DNA of 49,412 nt from positions 1 through 49,412 of the forward strand of contig JACCRE010000152.1 of assembly GCA_013813775.1 (NCBI GenBank), written 5' to 3'. How positions within the stretch are numbered: position 1 is the first letter of the stretch; each line of letters opens with the position of its first letter. The notes below the pieces were generated by a model. It was given only the letters and a program-made list of their open reading frames with translations, ran no database searches and was not told the origin of the DNA. The stretch is from Planctomycetaceae bacterium (GTDB lineage: Bacteria; Planctomycetota; Planctomycetia; Planctomycetales; Planctomycetaceae). A program made the translations under genes and the position numbers. Shown here piece after piece: positions 30,726-39,934 of this stretch.

Positions 30726-31379
30726 CAGCAGCGCGCCGCAAAAAGCGGAATACCGCGCCGGGCTGACTTTGGCGGGCCGCATTCTCCCGATCCCCCGCCT
30801 CCCAAACCGCATTTCCATACAAAACAAGAATCGGAGCGAAAACAGCCCCGATTGCTCTTCCCACCCTCCGCTACCTGAGCGAGGTTGGATGCTGGTTCGG
30901 GTTTTGAGCGGCGAATTCTAGATACCGCCAATCATGCGTGCCCGGGCAAGTCCAATTCGACGTGGTGCCCGACCTTGCGCCGGTCCATGGCGTCGAGAGC
31001 AGATGACCAAACCCGGGGCCTTTGTCGGCAAGAGCGCCTTTGCTCGAGAGCGGCATCCCCCGGCGGCGGACGTCCACCTCACGCGACGGCGGCTTGTCAC
31101 GCAGAGTGCGTGACGTGTCGTTCGGCTCGCCCCATTGGGGGTGTCCGACCGGCAAGGGCCGGTGTCGCCGCGTCGAAACGGGCGGGACAGGGGAGCGCGC
31201 TCCACTCTTTCCTTCGGGAAGGAAAGAGGAGGGAAGGACGGGAGAACGGAGGAGGGGAGGAAAAAGGAGTCAGGAGACAGCATGAAAGCAGATTGAGAAC
31301 CAGTCGCCGTCCGCTGCCTCGCGGTGCGCGCTCTGATACACTGCCGGCCCTTCACTCGACGCACAACCCGGAGCGCTTC
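30726..31379. other. Gene-poor region with hairpins and purine-rich phrase upstream of xylB
   Basis: About 650 bases without a convincing gene; the xylB frame is open through much of it, but the translation is arginine-rich and non-protein-like. It holds a 17-base hairpin TCACGCA-GAG-TGCGTGA (31097-31113, extendable by one pair), a perfect 11-base stem CTCTTTCCTTC/GAAGGAAAGAG with a 2-base gap (31205-31228), CCCC-ATT-GGGG near 31129, and a long purine-rich run at about 31218-31272. These look like dispersed repeats rather than one structured RNA. Confidence 0.5.
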
Positions 31380-32915
31380 ATGTCCGTCTATCTCGGCATC
31401 GATATCGGCACCAGCGGCACCAAGACGCTTGCGATCCGCGAGGACGGCGCGATCGTCGCCTCGGCGACGGCGGAGTATCCGATCTCGCATCCGAAGCCGG
31501 GCTGGTCGGAGCAGAATCCCGAAGACTGGTGGCAGGCGACGATCAAGACCGTCCAGAAGGTGCTGAAGTCGGGCGGCGTCAAGAAAGACGACGTCGCGGG
31601 CATCGGCCTGTCCGGCCAGATGCACGGCAGCGTGTTTCTCGACAAGAAACACGACGTCATCCGCCCCGCCCTGCTCTGGAACGACCAGCGGACCGCCGCG
31701 GAGTGCGACGAGATCACCCACGCCGCCGGCGGTCGCGAACGGCTGATCGAGATGGTCGCGAATCCCGCCCTCACGGGCTTCACGGCCCCGAAGATCCTCT
31801 GGCTGCGCAACAAAGAGAAGAAGAACTTCGATCGCGCGGTGAAAGTGCTGCTGCCGAAGGACTACGTGCGCTTCCGCCTGACCGGCGAGTTCGCGTCGGA
31901 GGTCAGCGACGCATCGGGAACGCTGCTGCTCGACGTCAAGAACCGCACGTGGTCGAAGGAGCTGCTCGGCAAGCTGCAACTCGATCCCTCCTTAATGCCG
32001 GCCGTCTATGAATCGGAAGAAGTCAGCGGCAAGCTTACCCCCGAGACGGCGAAAACACTCGGGCTTAATGCCGGCACGCCCGTGGTCGGCGGCGGCGGCG
32101 ACAACGCGGCGGGAGCCGTCGGCAACGGCATCGTCAAGAGCGGGGTCGCCTTCGCCACGATGGGCACGAGCGGCGTCGTCTTCACGCACAGCGACGAAAT
32201 GCAGGTCGATCCGCAGGGCCGCGTGCACACGTTCTGTCACGCCGTTCGCGACAAATGGCACGTGATGGGCGTCGTGCTCTCCGCCGGCGGCAGCCTGCAG
32301 TGGTATCGCAATCAACTGGGGCAGGAAGAGATTCGCGAGGCGAAAAAGCGGAAGATCGATCCTTATGAACTCATCACCGCTCAGGCGGCCTCGGCCCCGG
32401 CAGGGTCGGAAGGCCTCTACTTTCTGCCGTATCTGACGGGCGAACGCACGCCGCACGCCGACCCCTATGCCCGCGCCGCCTGGATCGGTCTCACGCCGCG
32501 GCACGGCCGCCCGCATCTCGCCCGCAGCGTGATCGAAGGCGCGACGTATGCCATGCGAGATTGCCTGGAGATCATCGAGGGCATGCGGATTCCCGTTCGC
32601 GAGGTGCGTCTCGGCGGAGGCGGCGGACGCAGCCCCTTCTGGCGGCAACTTCAGGCCGACGTCTACGGCAAACGCTGCGTGACGACCAATGCGACCGACG
32701 GGCCCGCCTTCGGCGTAGCTTTGCTCGCGGCGGTCGGAACGGGTGCGTACAAAGACGTGCCCGAAGCCTGCAAAGCCACGATCAAAGTCACCGGCGAGTC
32801 CAAGCCCGATGCGAAGTCACAGAAAGCCTACAACCGCGTCTATCCGCTGTACGGCAAGCTCTATCGATCGCTGAAAGAGGACTACCGGGCGATCCGCGAC
32901 CTGGTCGGTGGATAG
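31380..32915 (+). CDS. xylB: Xylulokinase (FGGY carbohydrate kinase)
   Basis: A 511-residue FGGY kinase phosphorylating D-xylulose. The N-terminal phosphate loop [13 protein letters not shown], the XylB-type substrate motif [20 protein letters not shown] and the C-terminal [16 protein letters not shown] are present; [15 protein letters not shown] fits xylulokinases well. ATG 31380 opens at [13 protein letters not shown]; the longer upstream frame is not coding in style. No xylose isomerase or transporter is beside it, so flux may come from general sugar catabolism. Confidence 0.93.
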   Translation: MSVYLGIDIGTSGTKTLAIREDGAIVASATAEYPISHPKPGWSEQNPEDWWQATIKTVQKVLKSGGVKKDDVAGIGLSGQMHGSVFLDKKHDVIRPALLWNDQRTAAECDEITHAAGGRERLIEMVANPALTGFTAPKILWLRNKEKKNFDRAVKVLLPKDYVRFRLTGEFASEVSDASGTLLLDVKNRTWSKELLGKLQLDPSLMPAVYESEEVSGKLTPETAKTLGLNAGTPVVGGGGDNAAGAVGNGIVKSGVAFATMGTSGVVFTHSDEMQVDPQGRVHTFCHAVRDKWHVMGVVLSAGGSLQWYRNQLGQEEIREAKKRKIDPYELITAQAASAPAGSEGLYFLPYLTGERTPHADPYARAAWIGLTPRHGRPHLARSVIEGATYAMRDCLEIIEGMRIPVREVRLGGGGGRSPFWRQLQADVYGKRCVTTNATDGPAFGVALLAAVGTGAYKDVPEACKATIKVTGESKPDAKSQKAYNRVYPLYGKLYRSLKEDYRAIRDLVGG

Positions 32916-33005
32916 GGATGCCGCGGTCGGGAATGTCCCTGTGGAGATGAGTTCCTCTCGCGGGTATCAACGTTGCGCCGAGCGTTTCTCCATCGGAAAT
33001 CCATC

Positions 33006-33962
33006 ATGCCTGCGCTGTACCTGACGGAAGCCGATGTCTGCCTCCTCGCCGACATGCGAACGGCGCTCGACGCCGTGCGCGGAGCGTTCACCGCCCTCGG
33101 TGAAGGCCAGGCCGAGAACATGCCGCGGCGACGAGCGGCGACGTCGACGGCGATGCTGCATGGCATGCATGCGGCGGCGGCGTATCTGGGCGTCGTCGGC
33201 GCGAAGGTCTATGCGACGACGAAGGCGGCGGCTCGTTTTCACGTGCTGCTCTACGATGCGACGACCGGCGAGCTGACGGCGATGATCGAGGCCGACCATT
33301 TAGGGCGGCTGCGAACGGGAGCCGCCTCCGGCGTCGCGACCGAACTCATGGCGCGGCCCGACGCTCGTTCGGTGGGCCTCTTCGGCACCGGGCGGCAAGC
33401 GAAAACGCAACTCGAAGCGGTCTGCGCGGTCCGCCGCATCACCAAGGTCGAGGTCTTCAGCCGCAATGCCGAACGCTGTGCCCAATTCGCCGAGGAGATG
33501 TCGGAACAACTTCGCACCGAAGTCATCCCCGCGCTGCGCCCCGACATGGCGGTGATGGAGAAGGACATCGTCATCACCGCGACGAGCGCGAAGTCGCCGC
33601 TCTTCGACGGACGGCTGATCGGCGAAGGCACGCACTTGAACGTCGTCGGCTCGAACTTTTTACGGAAGGCGGAGATCGACGTCGAAGCCGTCCGCCGGGC
33701 CGACATCGTCGTCTGCGACAGCATCGAAGCCTGCAAGCTCGAAGCGGGCGACTTCGTCGCCGCGATCGAAGCCGGTGTGACCTGCTACGAGAACATGCAC
33801 GACCTCGCAGCGGTCGTCACGGGCCAAGCGACCGGACGGGCGACGCCGGAGGACGTGACGTTGTTCAAGTCGGTCGGCTTGGCGATCGAGGACGTGGCGC
33901 TGGGGCATGAAGTTTTGCGAAGGGCGCGCGAGGCGGGGGTGGGACGAGAATTCGCTGGCTGA
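33006..33962 (+). CDS. Ornithine cyclodeaminase/mu-crystallin family protein
   Basis: A 318-residue NAD(P)-dependent enzyme. The N-terminal fold carries the substrate Lys in VVGAKVYATT and Arg in DHLGRLRTGAASG; the Rossmann loop is VGLFGTGRQAKTQLEA, followed by KVEVFSRN. Members include ornithine cyclodeaminase, alanine dehydrogenase (archaeal), ketimine reductases and opine-type synthases, so the substrate stays open. ATG 33006 is preferred to the 32973 start since it opens MPALYLTEADV, normal for the family. Same strand as xylB, 90 bases apart; it converges on the toxin gene. Confidence 0.88.
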   Translation: MPALYLTEADVCLLADMRTALDAVRGAFTALGEGQAENMPRRRAATSTAMLHGMHAAAAYLGVVGAKVYATTKAAARFHVLLYDATTGELTAMIEADHLGRLRTGAASGVATELMARPDARSVGLFGTGRQAKTQLEAVCAVRRITKVEVFSRNAERCAQFAEEMSEQLRTEVIPALRPDMAVMEKDIVITATSAKSPLFDGRLIGEGTHLNVVGSNFLRKAEIDVEAVRRADIVVCDSIEACKLEAGDFVAAIEAGVTCYENMHDLAAVVTGQATGRATPEDVTLFKSVGLAIEDVALGHEVLRRAREAGVGREFAG

Positions 33963-33970
33963 ACGGCTCG

Positions 33971-34273
33971 TCAATCGACGAAGTGCCGCCCGTACTCGCT
34001 GCGTCCGTCGAAGACTCGCAGCACGCGGATGCCGTCGTCGAGCGGCTCGTAGACGGCGACGTACCACGTCCGAAAGGTGAAGCTTCTTAAATCGTCGCCG
34101 AGATCATCGCGAAGGTCGCCCATCTCCGGCTGGCGAGCGTAGATTTCGCACTTGCGATCGAATTCGTCGGAAAGTCGCACTGCTGCTTTCCGGTTCTTCG
34201 CGGCATTGACCATGTAGCCGGCAATTTCGAGCAGCTCGCGCCAGGCCTCGGCCTCAACCCGGATTCTGCTCAT
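33971..34273 (-). CDS. ParE/RelE-type toxin
   Basis: A 100-residue basic protein of the RelE/ParE toxin fold: two N-terminal helices (RELLEIAGYMVNAAKNRKAA) and a C-terminal sheet with RSFTFRTWYVAVYEPLDDG and IRVLRVFDGRSEYG. ParE toxins poison gyrase, RelE toxins cut ribosomal mRNA; the sequence alone does not decide, though the long helices and R-rich end favour ParE. It overlaps its antitoxin gene by 20 bases, giving coupled translation with antitoxin first. Confidence 0.85.
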   Translation of the reverse strand: MSRIRVEAEAWRELLEIAGYMVNAAKNRKAAVRLSDEFDRKCEIYARQPEMGDLRDDLGDDLRSFTFRTWYVAVYEPLDDGIRVLRVFDGRSEYGRHFVD

Positions 34274-34541
34274 GTCGCAAGGTGCCCTTTTCTGCGAGCC
34301 GGCGATCGAGTTCAGCTAAAAAAGCGTCCTTATCCCAGGGAACGCTGTGATCCTCGCCTCGCGCTCGTCTTTCGAGGATCGGTCGAAGCTCCTCTCGAAA
34401 ATGATCTCTTGCCTCGCAATAGAGGCGATATTCTTCAATGCTTTGCGCGACGTTGAACTTCGTCGGTCCCTTCCTGAGCTTCTCGCCGAGCCAGCGGTGG
34501 AAGTCTTCGAGATCGCTGCGCGTGTCGGTCGCGGTGGACAT
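34254..34541 (-). CDS. Antitoxin of the ParE/RelE pair
   Basis: A 95-residue, charged, helical protein preceding and overlapping the toxin by 20 bases, the usual order for these modules. The segment SIEEYRLYCEARDHFREEL and the acidic C-terminus fit an antitoxin; I do not recognise a named DNA-binding fold (no clear ribbon-helix-helix). The start codon is 20 bases downstream of the ispG stop on the same strand, so the module is probably transcribed with ispG, with little room for its own promoter unless inside ispG. Confidence 0.75.
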   Translation of the reverse strand: MSTATDTRSDLEDFHRWLGEKLRKGPTKFNVAQSIEEYRLYCEARDHFREELRPILERRARGEDHSVPWDKDAFLAELDRRLAEKGTLRHEQNPG

Positions 34542-34561
34542 GGTCGTCTCCGTCGGCGGAA

Positions 34562-35710
34562 TCAGGCCTTCACCGTCATCTTCTGTTCGATCAGAGCATC
34601 GAGCTCGGCCTTCAGTCGCGGCAGGATCTCGTCGTAGCCGAAGCGGCCGAGTTCTTCCTCACCCTTCTTCAGGTTCACGAACGTGGGAGCGCACCACAGG
34701 CCCAGGTCGGCGTCGTCGGTCTCGCCGGGGCCGTTCACGCGGCAGCCCATCACCGCGATCGTGATCGCATAGTCCTTCGCGTAGGTCGTCATCTCCTTCA
34801 CGGCGGCGGCGAGATCGACGAAGGCCTCGTTCTCGACCCGGCTGCAGCTCGGGCAACTGATGATGTTCAGCGTGTCGGGATTGAAGGTCACGACGCTGCG
34901 GACGCGGCCGTTCGCGATGTCGTTCAAGATGTCTCGCCCCGCGACGATCTCCTCGAACTTGCGGTCGTTCGGCACCGTCAGCGAGACGCGGATCGTATCG
35001 CCGATGCCCTTGCTGATGAGCTGCTCGAAGGCGACGCGCGTCTTGATCACGCCGTCGGGCGGCATGCCGGCCTCCGTCACGCCCAGATGCAGCGGCACGT
35101 CCGGTCGCTCTTCCGCGAAGCGCTTGTTGACCTCGATGACCTTCCGTGGATCGCTGTCCTTGAGGCTCACGACATAACGCGTGAAGCCGATCGAATCGAG
35201 AAACTCACAGTGATCGAACGCGCTTTCGAGCATCGGCGAGATGCTGTCGTCGGTCGCATATTTGTCCTTTTTCGCCGGATCGACGCTGCCGCAGTTCACG
35301 CCCACCCGCAGGGCGCAATCATTGGCTTCCGCGACGCCGGCGATGTAGCGCACTTTCTCCTGCCAGGGCTTCTCGCGCTCGTGGTGATAGAGGTGCCCCG
35401 GGTTGTAGCGCAGCTTGGCGACATGTGGGGCGACGAGTTCGGCGAGGCGGTAATTCTCTTGCAGGTCGATCGTGAGGTTCGCGGACGTTTGCCGGGAAAT
35501 CTCGGCGAGGGCCTCGGCCTCTTTCTTGCTGTCCACGGCGATCCGCACGAGGTCGGCGCCAGCCTCGACGAGCTGGTGGACCTGCCGAACGGTGGCATCG
35601 ATGTCGGTGGTCTTCGTCGCGGTCATGCTCTGGACCGCGATCGGATGGCCGTCGCCGATGGTCACGCCGCCGGCTCGCACCGGACGGGTGGGATTGCGGG
35701 GAAGCTGCAC
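34562..35710 (-). CDS. ispG: 4-hydroxy-3-methylbut-2-en-1-yl diphosphate synthase (IspG/GcpE)
   Basis: A 382-residue iron-sulfur enzyme of the MEP isoprenoid pathway. Motifs: [20 protein letters not shown] at the start, RVGVNCGS in the TIM barrel, and the [4Fe-4S] ligands in SCPSCSR and [12 protein letters not shown] 35710 ([15 protein letters not shown]) with GAGGG seven bases upstream is chosen; ATG 35818 would add 36 unusual residues. It is the short bacterial form without the large inserted domain. Divergent from the porin gene and followed by the toxin-antitoxin pair. Confidence 0.95.
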   Translation of the reverse strand: MQLPRNPTRPVRAGGVTIGDGHPIAVQSMTATKTTDIDATVRQVHQLVEAGADLVRIAVDSKKEAEALAEISRQTSANLTIDLQENYRLAELVAPHVAKLRYNPGHLYHHEREKPWQEKVRYIAGVAEANDCALRVGVNCGSVDPAKKDKYATDDSISPMLESAFDHCEFLDSIGFTRYVVSLKDSDPRKVIEVNKRFAEERPDVPLHLGVTEAGMPPDGVIKTRVAFEQLISKGIGDTIRVSLTVPNDRKFEEIVAGRDILNDIANGRVRSVVTFNPDTLNIISCPSCSRVENEAFVDLAAAVKEMTTYAKDYAITIAVMGCRVNGPGETDDADLGLWCAPTFVNLKKGEEELGRFGYDEILPRLKAELDALIEQKMTVKA

Positions 35711-36042
35711 GCGAAAGCCCTCGGAATGCGTCGTTTTATCGTCTAGACCGCATTCTAGGCGCCGCCGTAACCGCGTACCACAGCAGGGCAAACCGAGCCG
35801 AGTCTCATTGGCGTTCATCTCGCTTGCAGCTTTTCGCCGGTTCCTTCGAATCCTTTAGTAAATCGGCTCAAGTTCGGTCGTCTGCACCGAGCGACTTGGC
35901 ATCCTGCCACGTCGAAGTCGCCGGAATCGTCACAGCCGGCTCAAGCCGCGCCGTCCGGAAGGTCGATTTCAGAGACCTGATGCCACCGTTCCGCGCGCCA
36001 TCTGAACAACGAGCTTCCCACGTGATTCCAAGTGTGCTCGCG
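35711..36042. other. Divergent intergenic region between ispG and the porin gene
   Basis: About 330 bases. The porin frame is open upstream to 35824 but lacks signal-peptide character there. The word GGCTCAAG occurs twice (near 35867 and 35938) and could be a regulatory or dispersed motif. No promoter is clear. Confidence 0.35.
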
Positions 36043-37683
36043 ATGTGCTTGAAAAGACTCACAAAGGCGCGGCCCGGCGTGGCGGCGCACGCGGTTGTTT
36101 TCGCTATCGTTCTGACCACTATCGATGGTCAGAATGCGTTTGCGTTTGACGAACAGCATCTCACATTCGACCCGTCGTCCGAAATTGTGTTTTCAGGGGA
36201 ATCTGAACGGGCTCCCGCGACCTACACGGATCCGTTGGAGAACCTTCGCGCGCGTCTGGACTCTCTCGAACGCGAGAATGACGAGTTCCGTCGCCGCCTC
36301 GACGCCGACTCGGAAAGCCCGAGCGATTCCAAGCCCACGCTGCCTCCCACGGGCACTTACTGGTATGAGCCGCAAGACGGCGGCAGCCAGGAGAAGGACG
36401 ACGCACTTGATATGAAGGCGTCGTGGCATAACGGCGTCGAGATCGAGAGCAAAGACAAGAAGTTCCGCCTGCACGTCGGCGGACGAATTCAGACCGACGC
36501 CGTTTTCTGGGACGACGCCGAAGCGTTTCGCGGGGCGGGCGGCGCCGGCGACGAAGATTCGGTGCTGATGCGGCGGGCGCGGTTCCGCATCGACGGCACG
36601 ATGTATGAGTGGATCGATTGGGCGGCGGAGTTCGACTTCGTCAACAGTGCGAACTTCAATCAGAACTTCGAATCGACGAACGACCGCAACGTCATCAACG
36701 TCCCCGCGCCGACCGACCTGTGGGTGAACTTCAAGGATGTGCCCGTCGTGGGCAACGTGCGCGTCGGCAATTTCAAAGAGTCGTTCGGCATGGAGCACCT
36801 GACGAGCAGCCGCTACCTGCCGTTCCTTGAGCGATCGTTCAACCAAGATGCCTTTTACGGTCCCTTCAACAACGGCTTCAGCCCCGGCATCGCACTCTGG
36901 GACACCTACAACGACGAGCGCGGCACCTGGACCACCGGGCTCTTCAAGGATCTCGCCAACCCGTTCGGCTACGACGTCGGTGACGGCGGTTACGCCTGGA
37001 CGAGCCGCCTGACGTACCTGCTCTGGTACGACGAAGCGACCGAGGGCAGTTCGCTCTTCCATGTGGGCCTGTCGAACAGCCTTCGCGATCCCGCCGACGA
37101 TCGGCTGAGGTATCGCATTCGACCGTCGCTCCGTAACGGGCCGGGCCCGTATAACCCCGCTCTGCTCGACACGAGTCGCTTTCCAGCGGACACCGTCGAT
37201 TACGTCGGCGCCGAAGCCGCCTGGAACTTCGGATCGCTGACCGTGCAGACGGAATACACCGGCGGCTTTCTCTCCGATGTGACCGGCGTGCAAGGCGCGT
37301 ATGCGAGGCGGCCGATCGGCAGCGAGTACGTGCAGGGCGGCTATGTGCAGGCGCTCTACTTCCTCACGGGCGAGCACATGCGGTACGACCGCAAGTCGGG
37401 TGCATTCGGACGGGTCATTCCCGACGAAAACGCGAGTGCGAGCCGCCTCTTCATGTCGGGGGCGTGGCAAGTCGGCGTGCGTTACTCGCACCTCGATCTC
37501 GCGTCTTCAGAAGCGTTGGATGGCGGCGTGCTCGATGACTGGACCTTCGGGTTGAACTGGTATCTCAATCCGAACATGAAGGTGCAGGCGAACTACGTTC
37601 TCGCGCATCGCGATGTGCCGCCGGCCCGGGGTGAGAGCGGCTCGCTGAACGGCTTCGGTATGCGGCTCGCTTACGACTTCTGA
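36043..37683 (+). CDS. Phosphate-selective porin O/P-type outer-membrane protein
   Basis: A 546-residue outer-membrane beta-barrel of the OprP/OprO type. The signal peptide runs GVAAHAVVFAIVLTTIDGQN with cleavage after AFA. A short coiled coil (ENLRARLDSLERENDEFRRR) typical of periplasmic trimerisation follows, then the barrel: KFRLHVGGRIQTDAVFW, RARFRIDGTMYEWIDWAAEF, GNVRVGNFKESFGMEHLTSS and a terminal strand GFGMRLAYDF ending in Phe. ATG 36043 gives the proper signal peptide; GTG 36034 is also possible. Phosphate or other anion uptake is the family role. Confidence 0.9.
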   Translation: MCLKRLTKARPGVAAHAVVFAIVLTTIDGQNAFAFDEQHLTFDPSSEIVFSGESERAPATYTDPLENLRARLDSLERENDEFRRRLDADSESPSDSKPTLPPTGTYWYEPQDGGSQEKDDALDMKASWHNGVEIESKDKKFRLHVGGRIQTDAVFWDDAEAFRGAGGAGDEDSVLMRRARFRIDGTMYEWIDWAAEFDFVNSANFNQNFESTNDRNVINVPAPTDLWVNFKDVPVVGNVRVGNFKESFGMEHLTSSRYLPFLERSFNQDAFYGPFNNGFSPGIALWDTYNDERGTWTTGLFKDLANPFGYDVGDGGYAWTSRLTYLLWYDEATEGSSLFHVGLSNSLRDPADDRLRYRIRPSLRNGPGPYNPALLDTSRFPADTVDYVGAEAAWNFGSLTVQTEYTGGFLSDVTGVQGAYARRPIGSEYVQGGYVQALYFLTGEHMRYDRKSGAFGRVIPDENASASRLFMSGAWQVGVRYSHLDLASSEALDGGVLDDWTFGLNWYLNPNMKVQANYVLAHRDVPPARGESGSLNGFGMRLAYDF

Positions 37684-37895
37684 GGCGGGTCATCCGCCCG
37701 CCGCGCGATGAGGGATGCCCCTCTGGCGGCATTCCTCCGTGCTGCCAGAATGCGTCGATCCGGTCACCTGCGGCGCACACCTGCGGCGCACGACATCGGG
37801 TATTCGCGAACCTGCGTGCGCCGGTCGTCCGAACAGACGGCCTTGCATTTCGTTGACCGTAGGTCGCTCTTGCTGACGCGCCACGGTTTCATCGC
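37684..37895. repeat. Spacer after porin with tandem 13-mer
   Basis: A GC hairpin GGCGG-GTCAT-CCGCC lies directly after the porin stop and may act as a weak terminator. CACCTGCGGCGCA is repeated in tandem at 37765-37790. Nothing else is evident before the antiporter gene. Confidence 0.45.
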
Positions 37896-38957
37896 ATGGA
37901 TTTCTCGACTTTTCCGCTACTCGCGAACGTCGCCGTCTTCGCCGTCGCCGCTGCGGGGGTCTGGTTCTGCGGTTCGTATCTGTCGGCGTTCGCCGATTTG
38001 ATCGCCGAGCGAACCGGTCTCGGCAAAGCCTTCGCCGGCGTGCTGTTGCTGGGCACGGCCACGTCGCTGCCCGAGATCGCGACGACGATCACGGCTTCCC
38101 TCGGAGGGAATGCGTCTCTCGCCGGCGCGAACTTGCTGGGCGGCGTCGCGATGCAGGTGGCGATCCTCGCGATGATCGACGCGGTCGCCCTGCGGGGACG
38201 GGCGCTCACGTTCTTCTCGCCGCGGCCGGCCTTGATCATGCAGGGCGTGCTCATGATCTTGCTGACGGCGCTCGTCGGCGGCGCCATCGCCTCTCGGGAG
38301 TTCGCCGCGATCGGATGGTTCGGTGCTTGGTCGGCGATTCTCGGCGTGAGCTATCTCGCGGCGCTCTACGTCATCTATCGTTATGAGGGCAGTTCCCGGT
38401 GGGAGCCGACTGGTGAAGTCGCCGAGCCGCCGCAATCAGCGGTCGATCTCAAGGACGAGGCCGGGCGTCGTTACGCGGATCAGCCGGCAAGTCGTATCTG
38501 GACCTATTTCACGCTGTGCTGCGTGGGCGTGCTCATCACGGGTTGGCTCGTCGCCTCGACGGGCGAAGCGATCGCCGAGCAGACCGGTCTCGGCAGCAGC
38601 TTCGTGGGGGCCACGCTCGTCGCGCTGGCGACGTCGCTGCCGGAAGTCAGCACGACCTACTCGGCCGTTCGCATGGGAGCCTACAGCATGGCCGTCGGCA
38701 ACATCTTCGGCACGAACTGCCTGACGGTCGCGTTGTTCCCGCTCGCCGATCTCTGCTATCGCGACGGACCGATCTTCAACGCCCTCGATCCGACGGCCGG
38801 GTTTCTCGCCACGCTCGGCATCGTCGTCACGTGTGCCTATGTCTGGGGCATTCTCGAACGCCGCGACAGAACCGTGCTGGGGATGGGCCAAGACTCGGCC
38901 GCCGTGCTACTGATCTACACAGGTGGCATGGCGATCTACTTCTTCATCGGACCGTAG
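37896..38957 (+). CDS. Sodium/calcium exchanger family antiporter
   Basis: A 353-residue integral membrane protein of the CaCA superfamily with about ten membrane helices. The two internal alpha-repeats that form the ion site are clear: GTATSLPEIATTI (near 52-64) and ALATSLPEVSTTY (near 245-257), each with the essential Glu. A cytoplasmic loop with EPPQSAVDLKDEAGRR separates the halves. Bacterial members exchange Na+ or H+ for Ca2+. The cation is not readable. It converges on the Uma2 gene with 17 bases between stops. Confidence 0.9.
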   Translation: MDFSTFPLLANVAVFAVAAAGVWFCGSYLSAFADLIAERTGLGKAFAGVLLLGTATSLPEIATTITASLGGNASLAGANLLGGVAMQVAILAMIDAVALRGRALTFFSPRPALIMQGVLMILLTALVGGAIASREFAAIGWFGAWSAILGVSYLAALYVIYRYEGSSRWEPTGEVAEPPQSAVDLKDEAGRRYADQPASRIWTYFTLCCVGVLITGWLVASTGEAIAEQTGLGSSFVGATLVALATSLPEVSTTYSAVRMGAYSMAVGNIFGTNCLTVALFPLADLCYRDGPIFNALDPTAGFLATLGIVVTCAYVWGILERRDRTVLGMGQDSAAVLLIYTGGMAIYFFIGP

Positions 38958-38974
38958 CGTTCGCCGGCCAGTGC

Positions 38975-39589
38975 TCAAACGACCCAACGTCGTTCGTCTT
39001 CGGTGCAGGCCATCTCGATGCGCGGCCGGTTCATATCGGCGACGATCCGCCAGGTGAAGGGAACCGACTCCGTGTGCAACTGCTGCTGCGACTCAGCGGC
39101 CGAAACGCCCACTGATGTCAGCGAATTGCCCGACAGGCGAAACAATTCGAGTTGCCAGGGATCGCGTCTGACGAGCAACACGTCACGCGTGCCGACCTTC
39201 GCGTAGAAGGGTAACTTCGCCAGGCTGCGATCACCGGGGCTTTCGATCTCGATCGCGAGATCAGGTCCGCCGAACCAGTGCGTGCCGCGATCCTCGGCCG
39301 GGTTTCCATCGAGAAACACGACGATGTCGGGGCAGCGGTAATTCCTCTTCCAGCGCGTCGGTTGATCGGAAATGTTCACGCCGGGGAAGACGACCCCCCG
39401 ATCGCTTTGTCCGACGACCGTTTCAAGAGCGAACGCCAGCTTGTTGACGAGGCGCTGATGATCGTTGTTCGGCATCGCGGCCATGACGTAGACCCCGTCC
39501 CAGACTTCGTCGTAGCGATCGGCGCCGGTCCGCTTGCGGTGCCGCCGCAACTGGCGTTCGAGGTCTTTGTCTTCGACGACGGTCGTCAT
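38975..39589 (-). CDS. Uma2-family (DUF820) putative endonuclease
   Basis: A 204-residue protein of the Uma2 family, with the PD-(D/E)xK-like core: YDEVWDGVYVMAAMPNNDH, YRCPDIVVFLDGNPA, DLAIEIESPGDRSLAKLPFYA and KVGTRDVLLVRRDPW. The expected Asp (PDIVVF), Glu (AIEIESP) and Lys (LAKLPFY) positions are present. These proteins are abundant in cyanobacteria and planctomycetes, and their cell role is unclear. ATG 39589 (MTTVVEDKDLERQLRRH) is chosen; the frame upstream to 39739 is repeat DNA. Confidence 0.88.
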   Translation of the reverse strand: MTTVVEDKDLERQLRRHRKRTGADRYDEVWDGVYVMAAMPNNDHQRLVNKLAFALETVVGQSDRGVVFPGVNISDQPTRWKRNYRCPDIVVFLDGNPAEDRGTHWFGGPDLAIEIESPGDRSLAKLPFYAKVGTRDVLLVRRDPWQLELFRLSGNSLTSVGVSAAESQQQLHTESVPFTWRIVADMNRPRIEMACTEDERRWVV

Positions 39590-39670
39590 GAGCACGTTCC
39601 GAAAAATGCACAGCGAACCGAACGCCAGTATCGACGGTCGGATGGGATGCGTCCAGAGGGTCGTAAGAGA

Positions 39671-39899
39671 GGGACCACGGAACACACGGAAAGGCACGGA
39701 AGGGGTCTCATGCAGAGACGCCAAGAGGCCAACAATCAATGTGAATCAGATGAGCGGGATCATTCGACGGCGATCTTCTGATCTCGGCGTCTTTGCGCGG
39801 GGCTTCACTTTGTTGAGGGGGCTTTCGCGTGTTCCGTGTCTTTCGTGGTTCTGAACTTCGCGTTCCGTGTCTTCCGTGCGTTCCGTGGTTTATAACCAC
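39671..39899. repeat. Composite phrase-repeat island (TTCCGTG and GGCGTCTTTGCG words, inverted)
   Basis: From the left: ACCACGGAACACACGGAAAG (39674-39693) and GCAGAGACGCCAAGAGG (39712-39728) on one strand. After an 50-base core the same words return inverted: CTCGGCGTCTTTGCGCGG (39783-39800), then TTCCGTGTCTTTCGTGG and TTCCGTGTCTTCCGTGCG with further TTCCGTGG (39832-39892). The whole is a loose palindrome of two word families. No coding sequence is convincing inside. Confidence 0.65.
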
Positions 39900-39934
39900 A
39901 CCGAGTCATCACAATCGCGTTGGAAGGATGCCGC

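Noticed and set aside
31205-31228. 11-base stem considered as a rho-independent terminator
   Set aside because: No T run follows on either strand, and no gene ends just upstream.
36193-37491. 432-residue frame antisense to the porin
   Set aside because: Arg/His/Val-rich shadow; the porin sense frame ends in a proper beta-barrel terminal strand.
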